A stretch of 64,000 nucleotides of DNA from Avibacterium gallinarum (GCF_002921135.1 NZ_PQVJ01000015.1:62001-126000), one strand, 5' to 3'; numbered from the stretch's first letter, positions 46,624-57,172 are shown. Translations and numbers: made by a program. The notes: generated by a model not told the origin, from the sequence alone.

Positions 46624-46664
46624 GTTACCGCATAAATCAAAGTGCGGTGCTTTTTTGGGAAGAA

Positions 46665-49238
46665 TTACGATTGACTTGCTGTGATTTTACCATCAACGTA
46701 ATCAAGGGTAATGGTTTTCCCTGGGATTAATTCCCCTGAGAGAATTTGTTGTGCGAGTGGGTTTTCCACTTCTTGTTGAATCGCACGTTTAAGCGGTCTT
46801 GCGCCGTAAATTGGGTCATAACCAATTTCGCCGATGAAGTCTAACGCCGCATCTGTGAAGGCTAAGTGATAGCCGTGTGATTCCATACGTTTTTCTAAAC
46901 GTTTTAATTGGATTTTCGCGATGGTGCGAATGTTTTCTTTATCCAATGGGTGGAATACCACTGTTTCATCAATACGGTTAATAAACTCAGGGCGGAAGTG
47001 TTGGCTTACCACCGACATTACCACTTCTTTCATTCCTTCATAGCCAAGATCACGGTTGCCTTGGATTAAGTCTGAACCTAAGTTTGATGTCATAATCACT
47101 ACGGTATTACGGAAATCTACGGTGCGACCTTGACCATCAGTTAAACGTCCGTCATCAAGCACTTGTAATAAGATGTTGAAAACATCTGGGTGCGCTTTTT
47201 CTACTTCGTCCAATAACACGACAGAATATGGACGGCGGCGAACGGCTTCGGTTAAGTAACCACCTTCTTCATAGCCCACATATCCCGGTGGTGCGCCCAC
47301 TAAGCGAGATACGCTGTGTTTTTCCATAAACTCGGACATATCAATGCGTACCATTGCGTTTTCATCATCAAACAAGAAGTTGGCAAGAGTTTTACACAAT
47401 TCTGTTTTACCTACCCCTGTTGGCCCTAAGAATAAGAATGAACCAATCGGACGGTTTGGATCAGACAATCCTGCACGGCTACGGCGAATGGCGTTCGCAA
47501 CGGCAACCACGGCTTCATTTTGTCCAACTACACGTTTGTGTAATTCTTTTTCCATACGCAATAATTTTTCTTTTTCCCCTTCCATCATACGAGAAACAGG
47601 GATACCAGTGGCACGCGAAAGCACTTCTGCAATTTCTTCATCAGTTACACGATAGCGTAACAAGTGCATTTCTTTGCCCTCTGCACTTTCTGCTTGAGCA
47701 AGTTGTTTTTCAAGCTCTGGAATGCGTCCGTATTGCAATTCAGACATTTTGTTTAAATCGCCCACGCGGCGCGCTTGTTCCATTTGGGTGCGTGCATTTT
47801 CTAATTCTGCTTTAATATGCTGTGTGCCAGAAAGCGCTGCTTTTTCGCTTTTCCACACTTCTTCTAATTCCGCATATTCACGCTCTTTTTCAGCTAATTC
47901 TTTTTCAAGCATTTCTAAGCGTTTGCGGCTGGCGTTATCGTCTTCTTTTTGTAACGCTTGTTGTTCCAATTTTAATTGGATAATACGGCGTTCAAGTCTA
48001 TCTAACGGCTCTGGTTTTGAGTCAATTTCCATACGGATACTCGATGCCGCTTCGTCAATTAAATCAATGGCTTTGTCTGGTAATTGACGATCTGAAATAT
48101 AACGATGCGAAAGTGTCGCCGCCGCAACGATTGCAGGGTCTGTAATTTGAACGTGATGGTGAATTTCGTAACGTTCTTTCAAACCACGCAAGATAGCAAT
48201 GGTGTCTTCAACACTTGGTTCGTCCACAAAAACTTTTTGGAAACGGCGCTCAAGTGCGGCATCTTTTTCAATATATTGACGATATTCATCAAGGGTGGTT
48301 GCGCCCACACAGTGCAATTCACCACGCGCAAGGGAAGGTTTTAATAAGTTACCTGCATCCATTGCACCGTCAGTTTTACCTGCACCAACCATTGTATGAA
48401 TTTCATCAATGAATAAAATCACACGGCCTTCTTCTTTGGCGATTTCGTTAAGCACGGCTTTTAAGCGCTCTTCAAACTCACCACGGTATTTTGCACCCGC
48501 AATTAATGCGCCCATATCAAGGGAAAGTACGCGTTTATTTTTTAATCCTTCTGGCACTTCGCCATTTACAATACGTTGTGCAAGGCCTTCAACAATCGCG
48601 GTTTTACCTACACCAGGTTCGCCAATTAACACTGGGTTGTTTTTTGTACGGCGTTGTAACACTTGGATTGTACGGCGAATTTCTTCATCACGTCCAATCA
48701 CAGGATCTAATTTGCCACTTTCCGCGCGTGCGGTTAAATCAATGGTATATTTTTCTAATGCCTGACGGCTTTCTTCTGCATTTTGGTCGTTCACTGACTG
48801 ACCTCCTCTAATTTGTTCAATCGCTTGTTGTAAATTCTCTTTTTTTACACCGCACTTGCGTAATATTTCGCTTAAGCTGCCTTTTTCTTCTAACGCGGCT
48901 AATAAAAAGAGTTCTGATGAAATATATTTATCTTGTTTTTGCTGTGCGAGCTTGTCGCATAAATTTAATAAATTCAACAAGTTGCGCGAAATCTGCACAT
49001 CACCACCGTTACCAGAAACTTGCGGTAAGCGGTTGAGTTCAGCATTAAGCTCGTTGCGTAACATTGCAACATTCACGCCACTTGCGGTTAAAATCGGTGC
49101 AACGGAACTGCCTTCTTGATTTAACAAGGCCGCCATTAAATGCACGGGTTCGATAAACTGGTTATCTTTGCCTAAGGCTAAAGACTGCGCTTCGCTCAAG
49201 GCTTGTTGAAATCTTGTGGTAAATTTTTCTATATTCAT
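46665..49238 (-). CDS. clpB: Disaggregase chaperone ClpB
   Basis: 857 residues, same length as E. coli ClpB. N-domain 1-145, first AAA+ domain with GEPGVGKTA near 205, coiled-coil M-domain about 405-525, second AAA+ domain with GPTGVGKTE near 605 and [13 protein letters not shown] pore loop near 650. It rescues aggregated proteins with DnaK. A heat-shock promoter motif lies upstream. Confidence 0.97.
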   Translation of the reverse strand: MNIEKFTTRFQQALSEAQSLALGKDNQFIEPVHLMAALLNQEGSSVAPILTASGVNVAMLRNELNAELNRLPQVSGNGGDVQISRNLLNLLNLCDKLAQQKQDKYISSELFLLAALEEKGSLSEILRKCGVKKENLQQAIEQIRGGQSVNDQNAEESRQALEKYTIDLTARAESGKLDPVIGRDEEIRRTIQVLQRRTKNNPVLIGEPGVGKTAIVEGLAQRIVNGEVPEGLKNKRVLSLDMGALIAGAKYRGEFEERLKAVLNEIAKEEGRVILFIDEIHTMVGAGKTDGAMDAGNLLKPSLARGELHCVGATTLDEYRQYIEKDAALERRFQKVFVDEPSVEDTIAILRGLKERYEIHHHVQITDPAIVAAATLSHRYISDRQLPDKAIDLIDEAASSIRMEIDSKPEPLDRLERRIIQLKLEQQALQKEDDNASRKRLEMLEKELAEKEREYAELEEVWKSEKAALSGTQHIKAELENARTQMEQARRVGDLNKMSELQYGRIPELEKQLAQAESAEGKEMHLLRYRVTDEEIAEVLSRATGIPVSRMMEGEKEKLLRMEKELHKRVVGQNEAVVAVANAIRRSRAGLSDPNRPIGSFLFLGPTGVGKTELCKTLANFLFDDENAMVRIDMSEFMEKHSVSRLVGAPPGYVGYEEGGYLTEAVRRRPYSVVLLDEVEKAHPDVFNILLQVLDDGRLTDGQGRTVDFRNTVVIMTSNLGSDLIQGNRDLGYEGMKEVVMSVVSQHFRPEFINRIDETVVFHPLDKENIRTIAKIQLKRLEKRMESHGYHLAFTDAALDFIGEIGYDPIYGARPLKRAIQQEVENPLAQQILSGELIPGKTITLDYVDGKITASQS

Positions 49239-49303
49239 AATCTATTCTTCCTCAATATTAAATTCTGTTGCCTAGCCTGTACGGCTCGGCTTGCTTGTTC
49301 AAG

Positions 49304-49332
49304 TAAGTGAGGACTAATTTGGTAATTTCAAG
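49304..49332 (-). promoter_or_regulatory. Sigma-32 (heat-shock) promoter of clpB
   Basis: Minus strand: CTTGAAA (exact -35 consensus), 14 bases, then CTCACTTA resembling the -10 CCCATnTA, about 65 bases before the clpB start. Confidence 0.6.
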
Positions 49333-49466
49333 AGTAAAATGAAAAAAATTTTAAAAAAATCTATTAATCATTTTAGAACGATAGGTTGCACTAATGGAGA
49401 GTTTACTCAATCTCACTTCACCTTTATAATTGCGCCTAATTAACGATTTTCAATAAGGACGGAAAA

Positions 49467-50291
49467 ATGCAATTTTCCAAAATGCACGGATTAGGCAATG
49501 ATTTTGTGGTGGTCGATGCCGTTACGCAAAACGCTTACTTCCCCACTGAAACCATCAAAAAACTGGCGGATCGCCACACAGGAATTGGCTTTGATCAGCT
49601 TTTAGTGGTTGAGCCACCTTATGATCCTGATTTGGATTTTCACTATCGCATTTTCAATGCAGATGGCAGTGAAGTGGCACAATGCGGCAATGGCGCGCGC
49701 TGTTTTGCCCGTTTTGTTACAATGAAAGGTTTGACGGATAAAAAAGACATCGCCGTTAGCACCGCCAAAGGCAAAATGATCCTAACGGTGCAAGATGACG
49801 GAATGATCCGCGTGAATATGGGCGAACCTATTTGGGAACCCGCGAAAATCCCATTTATCGCCAACAAATTCGAGAAAAACTACATTTTACGCACCGACAT
49901 TCAAACCGTGCTATGTGGTGCGGTTTCAATGGGTAACCCACATTGCGTGGTGCAAGTTGAGGACATTACCACCACCAATGTAGAACAATTAGGCCCACTA
50001 TTAGAAAGCCACGAACGTTTTCCAGAACGCGTAAACGCAGGCTTTATGCAAGTGATTAATCGTAACCACATTAAATTGCGCGTTTATGAACGCGGTGCTG
50101 GCGAAACCCAAGCCTGTGGCAGTGGCGCTTGTGCCGCCGCTGCGGTGGGCATTATGCAAGGCCTTTTGGATAACAAAGTGCAAGTGGATCTCCCAGGCGG
50201 CAGTTTGACTATCGAATGGCAAGGCGAAGGCCACCCACTTTATATGACTGGCGATGCCACGCATATTTATGATGGGGTGATTAGGTTGTAA
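49467..50291 (+). CDS. dapF: Diaminopimelate epimerase
   Basis: 274 residues: the catalytic cysteines lie in [15 protein letters not shown] near 73 and [16 protein letters not shown] near 217. It makes meso-diaminopimelate for peptidoglycan and lysine. AAGGACGG before the start. It precedes xerC, as in many Gammaproteobacteria. Confidence 0.96.
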   Translation: MQFSKMHGLGNDFVVVDAVTQNAYFPTETIKKLADRHTGIGFDQLLVVEPPYDPDLDFHYRIFNADGSEVAQCGNGARCFARFVTMKGLTDKKDIAVSTAKGKMILTVQDDGMIRVNMGEPIWEPAKIPFIANKFEKNYILRTDIQTVLCGAVSMGNPHCVVQVEDITTTNVEQLGPLLESHERFPERVNAGFMQVINRNHIKLRVYERGAGETQACGSGACAAAAVGIMQGLLDNKVQVDLPGGSLTIEWQGEGHPLYMTGDATHIYDGVIRL

Positions 50292-50350
50292 TTATCCATT
50301 ATTTTGCACCGCACTTTGTTTTTCACGTTGTTTTTAATAGAGAAATTGAA

Positions 50351-51241
50351 ATGCACCAACAACTCAATAATTATTGGAATTATCTGCGCATTGAACGGCA
50401 GGTAAGTCCACATACATTGAGCAATTACCAGCGTCAGCTTGAGGCGGTGGTGGCGTTGTTGCAGGAAAATGAAATTTCTCAGTGGCAGCAGGTAACCCCC
50501 AGTGTGGTGCGCTTTGTGTTAGCGCAAAGCAAAAAAGCAGGCTTACACGAAAAAAGTTTAGCCTTGCGCTTATCGGCATTACGCCAATTTTTGAGCTTTC
50601 TTGTACAGCAAGGTGAGCTTTCTGTGAATCCTGCGGTTGGCGTATCTGCACCGAAGCAAGGCAAGCATTTACCTAAAAATTTGGATAACGAACAGGTTCA
50701 ACAATTATTAGCCAACGACAGTAAAGAGCCAATCGATTTGCGGGATAAAGCGATGCTAGAGCTAATGTATAGTTCAGGTTTGCGTTTATCTGAATTGCAA
50801 GGGCTGAACTTAAATAGCATCAATCTGCGAGTACGTGAAGTGCGTGTAATCGGGAAAGGCAACAAAGAGCGAATTTTGCCTTTTGGGCGCTATGCTTCGC
50901 ACGCGCTTCAGCAATGGCTAAAAGTGCGGTTGTTATTTAATCCAAAAGATGATGCCTTGTTTGTTAGCCAGCTTGGTAACCGAATGAGCCACCGTTCAAT
51001 CCAAAAACGGATGGAAGTGTGGGGCATTAAACAAGGGCTATCTAGTCATTTGAACCCTCATAAACTACGCCATTCTTTCGCCACGCATATGCTGGAAAGC
51101 AGCTCCGATTTACGCGTTGTGCAAGAGTTACTCGGGCATAGCAATCTTTCTACCACACAAATTTACACCCACCTTGATTTCCAACATTTAGCACAGGTTT
51201 ATGATTCTGCACACCCGAGAGCAAAACGAAAAAAATCGTGA
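50351..51241 (+). CDS. xerC: Tyrosine recombinase XerC
   Basis: 296 residues: SAM-like N-terminal domain, then the catalytic set Arg in [12 protein letters not shown] near 148, Lys in GKGNKER near 173, [12 protein letters not shown] near 240, [14 protein letters not shown] near 262 with the nucleophilic Tyr near 275. With XerD it resolves chromosome dimers at dif. Its place after dapF shows it is the housekeeping enzyme, not an integrase of a mobile element. Confidence 0.94.
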   Translation: MHQQLNNYWNYLRIERQVSPHTLSNYQRQLEAVVALLQENEISQWQQVTPSVVRFVLAQSKKAGLHEKSLALRLSALRQFLSFLVQQGELSVNPAVGVSAPKQGKHLPKNLDNEQVQQLLANDSKEPIDLRDKAMLELMYSSGLRLSELQGLNLNSINLRVREVRVIGKGNKERILPFGRYASHALQQWLKVRLLFNPKDDALFVSQLGNRMSHRSIQKRMEVWGIKQGLSSHLNPHKLRHSFATHMLESSSDLRVVQELLGHSNLSTTQIYTHLDFQHLAQVYDSAHPRAKRKKS

Positions 51242-51274
51242 AAATTGCACCGCACTTATTATTTTATTAACTTA

Positions 51275-51849
51275 TCACCCCACCAACACCCCAAACAGCG
51301 GAATGTCCCAGCTTTCTACGGGTAATGCGTCCACTTGCTGGCATTGGTGGGCTAAGCCGATAGGGAGGAAGTTTTTTTGTTGCCAGTTTTGCAAAGTTCG
51401 GTCGTAAAAGCCGCCGCCCATTCCAAGGCGGTTGCCTTGTTTATCGAAGGCGACAAGTGGGGTAAATATGATGTCAAGTTCATTGGTTGGGAGAACATTT
51501 CGGACATCTAATTTCGGCTCTAAGATGCCAAATTTGTTTTTTTGCAATGGGCTGTTTGGATGATAGCGGAGAAAGAGCAAATTATTAGCTGAAAAAGGAT
51601 GCAGAATGGGCAGATAAACAGCGATGTTTTTTTTCCATAATTGCTGAATTAGCTGTTTTGTTGAGATTTCGCCATCAAAAGAAAGATACAATCCGACATG
51701 CTTAGCTTGTTTTTTTCTATGAAATCAAGGGCTTGTTGAGTGATTTTTTGTTCAGCAAGGTTTTGCTCAGCTGGGCTAAGAGATTGGCGTAATTGACGAA
51801 TTTGTTGGCGAATAATTTGGCGTTGTTGATTGCGAGTTGTGAGGTTCAT
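51275..51849 (-). pseudogene. fau: 5-Formyltetrahydrofolate cyclo-ligase gene with a one-base frameshift
   Basis: Two frames together give a protein of about 190 residues. The first ends ALDFIEKNKLSMSDC; the correct continuation is in another frame, KQAKHVGLYLSFDGE through GMGGGFYDRTLQ to the end. Adding one A to the seven-A run near 51715 joins them (EKKQAKHVGLY). The GMGGGFYDR motif is diagnostic of the family. This gene (ygfA/fau) follows 6S RNA, its usual neighbour. True loss, phase change and sequencing error cannot be told apart here. Confidence 0.85.
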
Positions 51850-51856
51850 TGTTTTA

Positions 51857-52055
51857 TGGAGGAACCCGAGATGCCGTTGTGAGTGGTCGGTCCTTGAACC
51901 CTACGGTTCAAGGGAATCAGTCGTTATCGTTTTTAGGCTTCTTACATCAGGGCTTGCGCCAAGGTAAGCTTGCACACCAACAATAGGAAACCGATTCATA
52001 AGATGTTAAGTATCGGCTCAGGGACGTAACCCACTAGCGAACATCTCAGGTAATC
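51857..52055 (-). ncRNA. ssrS: 6S RNA
   Basis: On the minus strand the ends pair as in 6S RNA: CCTGAGATGTTCGC near the 5' end and GCATCTCGG near the 3' end. CCTGAGCCGATA, GAAGCCT and the hairpin CCTTGAACC-GTAG-GGTTCAAGG also match E. coli 6S RNA. It binds sigma-70 RNA polymerase in stationary phase. The order zapA-ssrS-fau is the classical one. Confidence 0.92.
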
Positions 52056-52140
52056 TTTAAATTTGTGGTAATACTAACGCAATTTAACTGTATTGACTAG
52101 TTTAATTTTTCCAATTCTTAGCTAAGATCATATTATTTCA

Positions 52141-52443
52141 TCAGACATTCGTTTTTTGCGCCAAAATGCCTTCCAAAGAGTTATCTAGTTGTTTGATTTG
52201 TGTGCTAACTGCTTGTTCAATTTTCTGTGTAACTTGCTGCTGTTGGATAAGCTCATAGCTTAGATTTAACGCCACGATAGAAAGGACTTTTTCTAATTGT
52301 AATATGCCTGTCCGTTCCTTCATCTCAGATACTCGTTGATCTAATGCGCGAGCAGCTTGGCGTAAGGCATCGTGTTGATCTTCTTGACAATTTAAACGTA
52401 AAACCTGTCCTAATACAGACAATTCAATGCTTTGCGATGACAT
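52141..52443 (-). CDS. zapA: Cell division protein ZapA
   Basis: 100 residues from ATG 52443 (MSSQSIELSVLGQVLRLNC), with RLNCQEDQHDALRQAARALDQRVSEMK and a C-terminal coiled coil (VLSIVALNLSYELIQQQQ). It crosslinks FtsZ filaments. It lies upstream of 6S RNA and divergent from ygfB, as in related genomes. Confidence 0.92.
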   Translation of the reverse strand: MSSQSIELSVLGQVLRLNCQEDQHDALRQAARALDQRVSEMKERTGILQLEKVLSIVALNLSYELIQQQQVTQKIEQAVSTQIKQLDNSLEGILAQKTNV

Positions 52444-52578
52444 ACTTATCCTCTGTGAAAATAAATTTTTTGCTATTATGCCATAGCAAATATTTTTCGT
52501 CATAAAAATCCGCCTGATTGTGGTTAGCTTAATCTAACAGTGCTAAACTACACCTATCTTTAGAAAAAGGAAAAAATT

Positions 52579-53133
52579 ATGTCTGATATTCTCTCTTATG
52601 ACGAATTAGAACAAAAACTCCGTCAAGCCACCATTCCTGTTACCGCGGCCGAATTACACGGCTTTCTCACTGGCTTAATTTGTGGCGGTGCGAGTGAGCA
52701 AAAATGGCCCATTTTTATGAATGAATTTACCAACAATGGCGAAGCCTACCCTACGGCGTTGTTAAAAGAAGTTTCGGCGCTCTACCACGATATTCAGCAC
52801 AGTTTAGAAGATATTGATAGCTTCAACTTTCAACTTTTTTTACCAGAAAATGGCGATGTGTTTAACGAAATTGATGCCCTTTCAGAATGGACAAGCCACT
52901 TTTTGCTCGGTTTAGGCTTAGTGCAAGCGAAAATGGATAAAGAAACGGGAGAAATTGGCGAAGCCTTAGATGATCTGCAAAATATCGCCGTATTGGCTTA
53001 TGAAGAAGATGACGATCCTGAAGAGCTAGCAGAATCCTTAGAACAAGTGGCGGAATATGTTCGCACCTTGGTGGCGGTGCTTTATGCCCATTATCGCCCT
53101 TACCAAACCACGCAGAAAACCGTATTACATTAA
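52579..53133 (+). CDS. ygfB: UPF0149/YgfB-family protein
   Basis: 184 residues: AELHGFLTGLICGG near 25 and WTSHFLLGLGL near 106 are family motifs. Acidic helical protein, conserved upstream of pepP and ubiH; molecular role unclear. AAAGGAAAAA before the start. Confidence 0.9.
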   Translation: MSDILSYDELEQKLRQATIPVTAAELHGFLTGLICGGASEQKWPIFMNEFTNNGEAYPTALLKEVSALYHDIQHSLEDIDSFNFQLFLPENGDVFNEIDALSEWTSHFLLGLGLVQAKMDKETGEIGEALDDLQNIAVLAYEEDDDPEELAESLEQVAEYVRTLVAVLYAHYRPYQTTQKTVLH

Positions 53134-53144
53134 GGAGAACGAAG

Positions 53145-54458
53145 ATGGATCTTGCTTATTTAGCCCAAATCCCAGCCGAAGAATTTGTGCAACGCCGTGA
53201 AAAATTGCTGGCGCAAATGGCGGAGAATTCCTTGGCGATTATTTTCTCGGCACAAGAACAAGTGCGCAACAAAGACACCCACTATCCTTTCCGTCAAGAC
53301 AGCTATTTTTGGTATTTAACGGGCTTTAATGAACCTGATGCGATCTTAGTATTAGCCAAAACCGCGCAACAATCTCGCACAATATTGTTTTTACGCCCTT
53401 CTGATCCGTTAATGGAAACTTGGAACGGTCGCCGTCTGGGTGTGGAAAAAGCAGCCGCTAAATTAAACTTAGACGAAGCCTATTCCATTGAAGATTTTGC
53501 CCCACAATGGCAAAAAATCAGCCAAAATTTCACCGCACTTTACCATAACTCTGAGGTGCAGCCTTGGGGCAATAAATTGTTGGAGAAAAGTGCGGTGCAA
53601 TTTTCGCAAGTTTTTGATTGGGCTGCGATTTTAGATGAAATGCGTTTAATCAAATCCTCTAATGAAATTGCGCTTTTACAACAAGCAGGGCAAATCACCG
53701 CATTGGGGCATTTACGGGCAATGAAACAAACCCGTCCGAACCGCTTAGAATTTGAAATTGAAGGGGAATTGCTACACGAATTTAACCGCTTTGGCGCACG
53801 TTTTCCGTCCTTTAATTGCATTGTGGCTGGCGGCGAAAACGGCTGTATTCTGCATTACAACGAAAACGATCAGCCTTTAAAAGACGGTGAATTAGTATTG
53901 GTGGACGCTGGCTGTGAATTTGCTTACTACGCTGGCGATATTACCCGCACTTATCCCGTTAATGGCAAATTCAGCCAAGCCCAGCGAGAGATTTATGAAA
54001 TCGTGCTAAATGCACAAAAGCACGCCATAAAATCCTTGGTGGCTGGCAATAATATTCAGCAAGTGAATCAAGAAGTGATCCGTATTAAAGTGGAAGGCTT
54101 GGTACGCTTAGGCATTTTGCAAGGGGAAGTGGATCAGCTGATCACCGATGAAGCCTACAAAACCTTTTATATGCACGGATTAGGCCATTGGCTTGGTATT
54201 GATGTCCACGATGTAGGGCGTTATAGCCTTGAAAAAGACAGCAAATTACGCGATCGTCCATTAGAAGTGGGAATGGTGCTAACGGTTGAGCCGGGCTTGT
54301 ATATTCCAACTAATGCCGATGTGCCTGAGCAATATAAAGGCATTGGCGTGCGTATTGAAGATGATATTGTGATCACCGAATATGGCAACAAAGTGCTAAC
54401 CAGCGCCGTGCCAAAAGAAATTGATGAAATCGAACAAGTGATGGCACATAACGCTTAA
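53145..54458 (+). CDS. pepP: Xaa-Pro aminopeptidase
   Basis: 437 residues, pita-bread metallopeptidase. Metal ligands: the Asp pair in LVDAGCEFAYYAGDITRTYP near 255-268, His in MHGLGHWLGIDVHDVG near 350, Glu in TVEPGLYI near 382 and Glu in VRIEDD near 405. It removes N-terminal residues before proline. AAGGAG precedes the start, 11 bases after ygfB. Confidence 0.95.
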   Translation: MDLAYLAQIPAEEFVQRREKLLAQMAENSLAIIFSAQEQVRNKDTHYPFRQDSYFWYLTGFNEPDAILVLAKTAQQSRTILFLRPSDPLMETWNGRRLGVEKAAAKLNLDEAYSIEDFAPQWQKISQNFTALYHNSEVQPWGNKLLEKSAVQFSQVFDWAAILDEMRLIKSSNEIALLQQAGQITALGHLRAMKQTRPNRLEFEIEGELLHEFNRFGARFPSFNCIVAGGENGCILHYNENDQPLKDGELVLVDAGCEFAYYAGDITRTYPVNGKFSQAQREIYEIVLNAQKHAIKSLVAGNNIQQVNQEVIRIKVEGLVRLGILQGEVDQLITDEAYKTFYMHGLGHWLGIDVHDVGRYSLEKDSKLRDRPLEVGMVLTVEPGLYIPTNADVPEQYKGIGVRIEDDIVITEYGNKVLTSAVPKEIDEIEQVMAHNA

Positions 54459-54484
54459 TGACAATGAAGTAAAACGGGGCAAAA

Positions 54485-55708
54485 ATGGAACAAATTGAGC
54501 ATTATGATGTGATTATCCTGGGCGGCGCAATGGCAGGTTGCACCCTTGCTTTAGCGTTAAGCGCGCAAACTCAAGGCAAAATGCGCATTGCGTTATTAGA
54601 AAAGCAAGCGCCCCAACAACATCAGCAAAGCGGTTTTGATGCCCGTTGCATTGCCCTTTCAGCAGGTTCTTGCCAACAGCTTGCGCAGCTCAATTTGCCC
54701 AACCAACAATCATTATGGCAACAAATTTCACCCCTTGCCTGCCCCATTGAGCATATTCACGTTTCTGATAAAGGTCATAGCGGTTTAGTCGAATTTCACG
54801 CTGATGAATTTCAGCTAAAACAACTGGGCGCGGTGGTTGCCTTACAGCCTGTGGGAGAAATCTTGCTGACCGCAATCAAGCAATACGCCAACATTGATTA
54901 TTTTTCCCCAGTGGAAATTGAGCGAATCCAATTTGAGCAAGTGCGGGTGAAAATTTCGCTAAAAAATCACCGCACTTTATCTTGTCAGCTGATTATCGGC
55001 GCAGACGGCACACAATCTTTGGTGGCGAAATCTGCCAACATTGCGATCAACAAACTTCGCGATTATCAGCAAACCGCCATTATCACCAACATTCAAGCAC
55101 AACAGCCACACCAACAGCGTGCCTTTGAGCGTTTCACTGCGCAAGGCCCATTAGCGCTTCTGCCAATGCAAGAGAATTTAATGTCCTTAGTATGGTGCGT
55201 GAAATCACCCGATGAGCTAATGGCATTGCCTGATGACGCATTTCTTGCCCGTCTACAACAACAATTCGGCTGGCGGCTTGGCAAGTTGCAACAATGCGGC
55301 AAGCGTTTTGCTTATCCTTTGGCGTTATATCAAGCCAGCCAGCACATTCATCACCGCACCGCCTTAGTCGGCAATGCTGCACAAACCTTACACCCCATTG
55401 CAGGGCAAGGCTTCAATCTTGGTATGCGTGATGTGATTTGCTTAGCTAAATTGTTAAGCCAAGCCTTTATGCAAGGGCAAGATCTCGGCACTTATTCTTT
55501 ATTAAGCCAATATGAAAATGCACGCCAAGGGGATCAAACAACGCTCATCAACTTAACCAACGGCTTGGTTTCTCTCTTTGCCAATGAATTATTACCGTTG
55601 CAAATTGGGCGGAATCTGGGGCTAATGGCAATGGCGCAATCTCATTTACTCAAACAGCAGTTTATTAAACCAGCATTAGGGTCTGTTGATAATTCATTGT
55701 ACATTTGA
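54485..55708 (+). CDS. ubiH: 2-Octaprenyl-6-methoxyphenol hydroxylase, C-terminus altered by an insertion
   Basis: 407 residues, class A flavoprotein monooxygenase: DVIILGGAMAGCTLALAL at the N-terminus, GADGTQS near 174, and GNAAQTLHPIAGQGFNLGMRD near 296. It acts in ubiquinone synthesis. The last residues (GSVDNSLYI) are encoded by the left arm of the inverted-repeat element at 55677. With the element removed at its TA duplication, the gene would end KPALWLE-stop, with the stop just inside the next gene. Confidence 0.9.
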   Translation: MEQIEHYDVIILGGAMAGCTLALALSAQTQGKMRIALLEKQAPQQHQQSGFDARCIALSAGSCQQLAQLNLPNQQSLWQQISPLACPIEHIHVSDKGHSGLVEFHADEFQLKQLGAVVALQPVGEILLTAIKQYANIDYFSPVEIERIQFEQVRVKISLKNHRTLSCQLIIGADGTQSLVAKSANIAINKLRDYQQTAIITNIQAQQPHQQRAFERFTAQGPLALLPMQENLMSLVWCVKSPDELMALPDDAFLARLQQQFGWRLGKLQQCGKRFAYPLALYQASQHIHHRTALVGNAAQTLHPIAGQGFNLGMRDVICLAKLLSQAFMQGQDLGTYSLLSQYENARQGDQTTLINLTNGLVSLFANELLPLQIGRNLGLMAMAQSHLLKQQFIKPALGSVDNSLYI

Positions 55709-55947
55709 GTTATCGTTTAAAATTAGCGCAATCGCGACGCCGTTCGAAACCAAGAGAGGTTCTCTTCGTGAGAACGGCAACAAAGAGTGCGCTAATTTTA
55801 AACATAACCCGAAGGGCTGGGGCTATTTTTCGTGATAACGGTGTTGAACGCGGTTCGTTTAGAATGGCTAAACTTCACCCCGTTCGCCTTGTTCTCACAA
55901 AAAATAGCCATCAGCTCAAATGTAAAATGAATTATCAACAGACCCTA
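55677..55947. mobile_element. MITE-like inverted-repeat element at the ubiH/ubiI junction
   Basis: A 271-bp element. Its 33-bp ends (55677-55709 and 55915-55947; outer sequence TAGGGTCTGTTGATAATTCA) are inverted copies with one mismatch. Inside are further hairpins: GTTTAAAATTAGCGCA at 55715-55730 with its exact complement at 55788-55803, and GGCTATTTTT near 55821 with AAAAATAGCC near 55900. TA at both ends fits a TA target duplication. It contains no credible gene, although an 84-codon frame crosses it. It could fold into a cruciform and may also affect transcription between ubiH and ubiI. Confidence 0.7.
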
Positions 55948-57128
55948 TGGTTAGAATAGTGAAAAATTTTGATCTAATTATTATCGGTGGTGGAATGGTC
56001 GGGCTTGCGCTCGCTGCCAAATTAAAAAATACCGCAATGCGTATCGCCCTGCTCGAACCTAATCCGCCGCATTTTTCTTTAGCGAATATTGCTTATCGTG
56101 TTAGTGCGTTAAATCTTGCGAGCGAACATTTATTGCAAGAACTCAACGCGTGGCAAACCATCCAAGCTGAACGTGCCACCGCCTACGATAAAATGCTGGT
56201 GTGGGAAAAAGACAGTTTCGCCAAAATTGAATTTGACACCAAAGGCTTAGGCATTCCGCACCTTGGGCATATTGTGGAAAACCAGATCATTCAACATAGC
56301 CTGTGGCAACGAGTGGCAACACAAGAAAATGTGGAAATTTTCAACGCAACAGCGCAACACTTGGGGATTAACGAAAGCACCTCTATTCTCACCTTAACAG
56401 ACGGACAAATGTTAGCGGGGAAACTGGTTGTGGGCGCAGACGGCGCAAATTCTTGGTTACGCCAAAAAGCCAATATTCCACTGATTTTCCGTGATTATGG
56501 GCAATATGCCTTAGTGTGTAATGTGAAAACCGCAGAGCCACATCAACACTGCGCCAGACAAATTTTTGCCCCAGATAGCATTTTAGCGTTCTTGCCATTA
56601 CATCAAGAAAATCAGTGTTCTATCGTGTGGTCGCTTCCGCCAGAACAAGCCAAACAGTTGAGCAGCTGTGAACAAACAGAATTCAACAAACAGCTGAGCA
56701 TCGCCTTTGATAATCAGCTGGGATTATGTGAAGTGCAAAGCGAACGCCAAGCCATTCCGCTTACCGCGCGCTATGCCCGCAACTTCGCCCAACCGCGTAT
56801 CGCCCTAATTGGCGATGCCGCACACACCATTCACCCACTGGCAGGACAAGGGGTAAATCTCGGCTTGCAAGATGCCCTACTACTGGCGCAAGAAATTGAA
56901 AAACATTTTGCCCTAGGCTTAGACATCGGTGAATACCGCAACCTACGTTATTACGAACGCACACGCAAAGCCGAAGCGGTAAAAATGCTCATCGCAATGC
57001 AAGGCTTAAAAGATCTCTTCGCCGGCAACAACCCGCTGAAAAAACTTGCCCGCGGCATCGGCCTTAGCGCCACCAATCAATTCAGCTTGTTGAAAGAACA
57101 GCTTATTCGGCAGGGATTGGGGATTTGA
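55947..57128 (+). CDS. ubiI: UbiI/VisC-like flavin hydroxylase of ubiquinone synthesis
   Basis: 393 residues: FDLIIIGGGMVGLALAAKL at the N-terminus, GADGANSWLR near 158 and IGDAAHTIHPLAGQGVNLGLQDALLL near 288. A paralogue of UbiH in the pepP-ubiH-ubiI (visC) cluster; UbiI hydroxylates C5 of the ring, while UbiF-type activity is also possible. ATG 55947 shares its A with the end of the inverted-repeat element, so the native ribosome site, formerly in the ubiH end, has been displaced. Confidence 0.85.
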   Translation: MVRIVKNFDLIIIGGGMVGLALAAKLKNTAMRIALLEPNPPHFSLANIAYRVSALNLASEHLLQELNAWQTIQAERATAYDKMLVWEKDSFAKIEFDTKGLGIPHLGHIVENQIIQHSLWQRVATQENVEIFNATAQHLGINESTSILTLTDGQMLAGKLVVGADGANSWLRQKANIPLIFRDYGQYALVCNVKTAEPHQHCARQIFAPDSILAFLPLHQENQCSIVWSLPPEQAKQLSSCEQTEFNKQLSIAFDNQLGLCEVQSERQAIPLTARYARNFAQPRIALIGDAAHTIHPLAGQGVNLGLQDALLLAQEIEKHFALGLDIGEYRNLRYYERTRKAEAVKMLIAMQGLKDLFAGNNPLKKLARGIGLSATNQFSLLKEQLIRQGLGI

Positions 57129-57132
57129 TTTC

Positions 57133-57160
57133 AAAAAAATGCCCATTTCGGGCGTTTTTT
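57133..57160. terminator. Bidirectional terminator between ubiI and the symporter gene
   Basis: AAAAAAATGCCC-ATTTC-GGGCGTTTTTT: G+C-rich stem with A-run and T-run on the two sides, between two convergent genes. Confidence 0.8.
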
Positions 57161-57172
57161 GTGGCTGTTATA

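Noticed and set aside
46700-49120. Many open frames on the plus strand opposite clpB
   Set aside because: They are low-complexity shadow frames (Ser-, Arg- or Phe-rich) with no ribosome sites, opposite a clear full-length clpB.
50351-51241. Tyrosine recombinase as sign of an integrated element
   Set aside because: Length, catalytic set and position after dapF identify housekeeping XerC; no att-like repeats or phage genes lie nearby.
55705-55959. 84-codon open frame between ubiH and ubiI
   Set aside because: It lies within the inverted-repeat element, is rich in Arg/Lys from the hairpin arms, resembles no family, and overlaps both neighbours; it is a by-product of the element.
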